This document shows positions 29,994 to 31,896 of a stretch of DNA of 31,896 nt, piece after piece. The position numbers and the translations under genes were made by a program. Each line of letters opens with the position of its first letter. Position 1 is the stretch's first letter. The stretch lies in IMG/VR virus record IMGVR_UViG_3300032288_000411, positions 1-31,896 of that record. One strand, 5' to 3'. Below the pieces are notes generated by a model. That model did no database searches. It had not been told where the DNA came from and saw nothing but the letters and a program-made list of their open reading frames with translations. This DNA is from a virus.

Positions 29994-30319
29994 GATTCCC
30001 CAAACACCAATACATCCGTAGCCAAACCCTTTTGCGCAACGCCCGCGAAATACCATGCCAACATTGCGGCGCTAATGATGGAACGGTGATAGCCGCACAC
30101 ACAAATTGGCAAGGCGGCAAAGGTCGGGGCATTAAAGCCGATGACAACCTAATTGCAAGTTTGTGCTATTCATGTCACATGGAAATCGACCAAGGCGGCA
30201 AATTAGATAAAGCCGAACGCCAAAAGATATGGCTTGCCGCACATTTGCAAACGGTGCGAAAATTACAGGCGTTGGGCTTATGGCCTACCGACGTTCCACT
30301 ACCTGAAGGGTTAATATGA
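29990..30319 (+). CDS. YbcO-like (DUF1364) HNH-fold nuclease
   Basis: The 109-residue protein has PCQHCGANDG (C23, C26), an AAHTNWQGGKGRGIKADDN segment with His37, and SLCYSCHMEIDQGG (C59, C62, His63, Asp67). This is the layout of YbcO/DUF1364 proteins, a lambdoid-prophage family with an HNH-like fold and zinc sites. They lie in the recombination (nin-type) regions and are thought to be nucleases. ATGA overlap joins it to both neighbours, the next being a DUF5856-like gene. Confidence 0.75.
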   Translation: MRFPKHQYIRSQTLLRNAREIPCQHCGANDGTVIAAHTNWQGGKGRGIKADDNLIASLCYSCHMEIDQGGKLDKAERQKIWLAAHLQTVRKLQALGLWPTDVPLPEGLI

Positions 30320-30708
30320 AATTCCGTGCCGAAGCCGTACAAACCGACCCCGTAATGCAGTTTGTCCAATGCCTACTGCATAGCGTTACCAATGCGCACA
30401 TTCTGCATTTCCAAAGCCTAAGTTATTCACAGCACATGGCGTTGGGCGCTTATTACGATGAAGTAAGCGACTTAGTAGATGGGTTTGTTGAAGCGTTCCA
30501 AGGTAAGTACGGGCTATTGACCAACTACAAAGCCGATTACGAACTGCCCGATAGCAACCCCGTTGTTTACCTAACCTACCTAAAAGATGAAGTGGCAACC
30601 CTGCGCCGTATGCCTAAGTTCCCGCAAGATAGTGAACTGCAAAACGAAGTAGATACGATTGCCAACCTAATCAATAGCACCCTATACAAACTGCGATTCC
30701 TAGCCTAA
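30316..30708 (+). CDS. DUF5856-like conserved phage protein, 130 residues
   Basis: The helical protein has QFVQCLLHSVTNAHILHFQS, then YSQHMALGAYYDEVSDLVDG, FVEAFQGKYGLLTNY and a C-terminal ANLINSTLYKLRFL. These pieces occur in the same order in the DUF5856 family, whose helices and histidine/glutamate positions look ferritin-like. The function is not known. It directly precedes the terminase-type HNH gene, with a one-base TAATG overlap. Confidence 0.75.
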   Translation: MKFRAEAVQTDPVMQFVQCLLHSVTNAHILHFQSLSYSQHMALGAYYDEVSDLVDGFVEAFQGKYGLLTNYKADYELPDSNPVVYLTYLKDEVATLRRMPKFPQDSELQNEVDTIANLINSTLYKLRFLA

Positions 30709-31139
30709 TGCCATCACTACCGTCTAACAGTAAGTGCTCAGAACTACGGTGCAAGAACCCTAGAAGTAGGCTTAACACCTACTGTTTAGAACATGGCGGC
30801 ATGGATAATATGGAACGGCGCGAAACGGATAGCGCCTACCAAACACCATTATGGAAAAGTATTAGGGCTGTACAGATAAGCAAACAACCCCTATGCCAAG
30901 GTTGTTTAGCGCGTGGCATAGTGACCGCGGCAAAGCATATCGACCACTTGTTTGCATGGAAGCACATAGGTGGGCAAGCCTTTTCACATAACATTTTTCA
31001 AAGTCTTTGCCATAATTGTCACTCCCAAAAATCAGGGCTAGAAAAGCAAGGCATCTACAGGCATTATGCCCAAGACGGTGTTAAAGACTACAGTAAGCAT
31101 GACTACGCGTATATGGTGAAGAATGAACAAAGGGCATGA
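30708..31139 (+). CDS. HNH endonuclease of the terminase-adjacent type
   Basis: The 143-residue protein has an N-terminal cysteine/histidine knuckle (C10, C15, C26, H29), then an HNH domain: CQGC at 63-66, AAKHIDHLFAWKHIGGQAFS with Asp79/His80, Asn95 in HNIFQSLCHNCH, and C101/C104/His105. Phage HNH proteins of this type are usually encoded just before the terminase genes and assist DNA packaging by nicking at the cohesive-end site. Here a GIY-YIG gene follows instead, overlapping by 17 bases, with terminase genes presumably beyond the window. Confidence 0.8.
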   Translation: MPSLPSNSKCSELRCKNPRSRLNTYCLEHGGMDNMERRETDSAYQTPLWKSIRAVQISKQPLCQGCLARGIVTAAKHIDHLFAWKHIGGQAFSHNIFQSLCHNCHSQKSGLEKQGIYRHYAQDGVKDYSKHDYAYMVKNEQRA

Positions 31140-31863
31140 GCATCAACCCAAAGGCGCTAGTGTTGTTTATTGGATACACCGACCCGAACACACCGACATT
31201 ACCAAGCAAGGGTATGTAGGCATCACAAATAAGCGGGCGCGGGAACGATGGGCAGAACATAGAAGGGCATCACGCAAAAACCCTGACGTGCATTGCGCTG
31301 TTGTTAATCGTGCTATCAGTAAGTATCCCGACCTAATTTATGAAGTGGTATTAGTAGCCGATACCCGTGAATACTGCGAACGTATAGAGGGATTGCTAAG
31401 ACCTACTAACCGCATTGGATGGAACATTGCCCGTGGTGGTATGCCCGTTGATACGATGATGGGCGGCATAGCCAACAGGGAACGATGGGTTCAACATTGG
31501 ATAGATAACCCCACAGAAGCGGCTAACCGATGGTGGGACGCAGAACGTGCAATATTAAATAAACAGGCTATCGAACATCGTAGGTTGAATAAGCCTAAAG
31601 CATTTACAAAAGATTGGAAGCCGCACAAGGATAGCAATTCAGGATGTACTGGTGTTACATGGTTTAGCAAGTACAGCAAATGGCGGGCGCAGATAGGCAT
31701 AAGCCCTATTGTCATAACCTTGGGTTACTTTGACACTAAAGAACTAGCCAAAGATGCCTACCTACAGGCTAAAGCCATATACAAATCGCATAAGCAAGGC
31801 GAAATAGAATTGCATCAAGCAATACGTCTTATTAAGGGCGATAATAGTGGACTTTTGTTTTAA
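31123..31863 (+). CDS. GIY-YIG homing endonuclease with AP2-type DNA-binding domain
   Basis: The 246-residue protein starts with GIY-YIG nuclease elements: VVYWIHR (14-20), YVGITNKRARERWAEH (31-46) with the catalytic arginine, YCERIEGLLRP with Glu86/Glu89, and GWNIARGG with Asn101. A spacer region (about 110-170) is followed by an AP2-like DNA-binding domain (about 173-222), reading SGCTGVTWFSKYSKWRAQIG and then TLGYFDTKELAKDAYLQAKA. This combination is that of a free-standing homing endonuclease. The ATG at 31123 is inside the preceding HNH gene. Confidence 0.85.
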   Translation: MNKGHEHQPKGASVVYWIHRPEHTDITKQGYVGITNKRARERWAEHRRASRKNPDVHCAVVNRAISKYPDLIYEVVLVADTREYCERIEGLLRPTNRIGWNIARGGMPVDTMMGGIANRERWVQHWIDNPTEAANRWWDAERAILNKQAIEHRRLNKPKAFTKDWKPHKDSNSGCTGVTWFSKYSKWRAQIGISPIVITLGYFDTKELAKDAYLQAKAIYKSHKQGEIELHQAIRLIKGDNSGLLF

Positions 31864-31896
31864 AAACTCTTTTATTTTGGAACGGTTGAAAAGAGA

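Overview
The window is one continuous piece of a tailed double-stranded DNA phage (siphovirus type). It starts inside the last codons of a probable major capsid gene and stops just after a homing-endonuclease gene, in the place where terminase genes usually follow. Terminase, portal and protease genes are not in the window, so the complete genome is probably several kilobases longer. The AT-leaning base composition, GIY-YIG/HNH content, ERF plus YqaJ recombinases, M15 endolysin and YdaS/Cro-type regulator resemble phages of freshwater Betaproteobacteria. That host guess is inference. No integrase, tRNA gene or CRISPR array was seen.

Layout. (1) 1-8157, plus strand: head completion and tail genes in the usual order: capsid end, head-tail connector, head closure, tail terminator, two paralogous tail-tube genes, HK97 gp10-like protein, tail assembly chaperone with a programmed -1 frameshift, tape measure, two tail-tip proteins, and a GNAT acetyltransferase. 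(2) 8160-18661: host recognition: a 1333-residue central tip/fibre protein ending in a self-cleaving S74 chaperone domain, small proteins, a 1420-residue repeat-rich fibre, an HNH homing endonuclease whose C-terminus copies the fibre C-terminus, and small accessory proteins. (3) 18664-20949: lysis cassette: small membrane proteins, 3TM-type holin, M15 peptidase. (4) 24840-20946, minus strand: early operon with a papain-like small protein, several tiny proteins, ERF annealing protein, YqaJ exonuclease, a short protein with an SSB-type DDDIPF tail, a zinc protein and a MazG-like protein. (5) 24985-31863, plus strand: Cro-like regulator, HNH, replication initiator and loader, a TET/JBP-associated-type glycosyltransferase with its small partner, VRR-NUC nuclease, small proteins, a YbcO-like nuclease, an HNH of the terminase-adjacent type and a GIY-YIG/AP2 endonuclease.

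The control region lies at 24340-24985. Two near-identical promoter-operator-leader modules of about 100 bp drive minus-strand genes, and a third copy of the promoter core faces the other way and drives the Cro-like gene. In each of these, and at a fourth promoter at 28869-28904, the predicted transcription start falls on an ATG. Many real genes here are only 29-57 codons long and are packed with ATGA or TAATG overlaps, which imply translational coupling.
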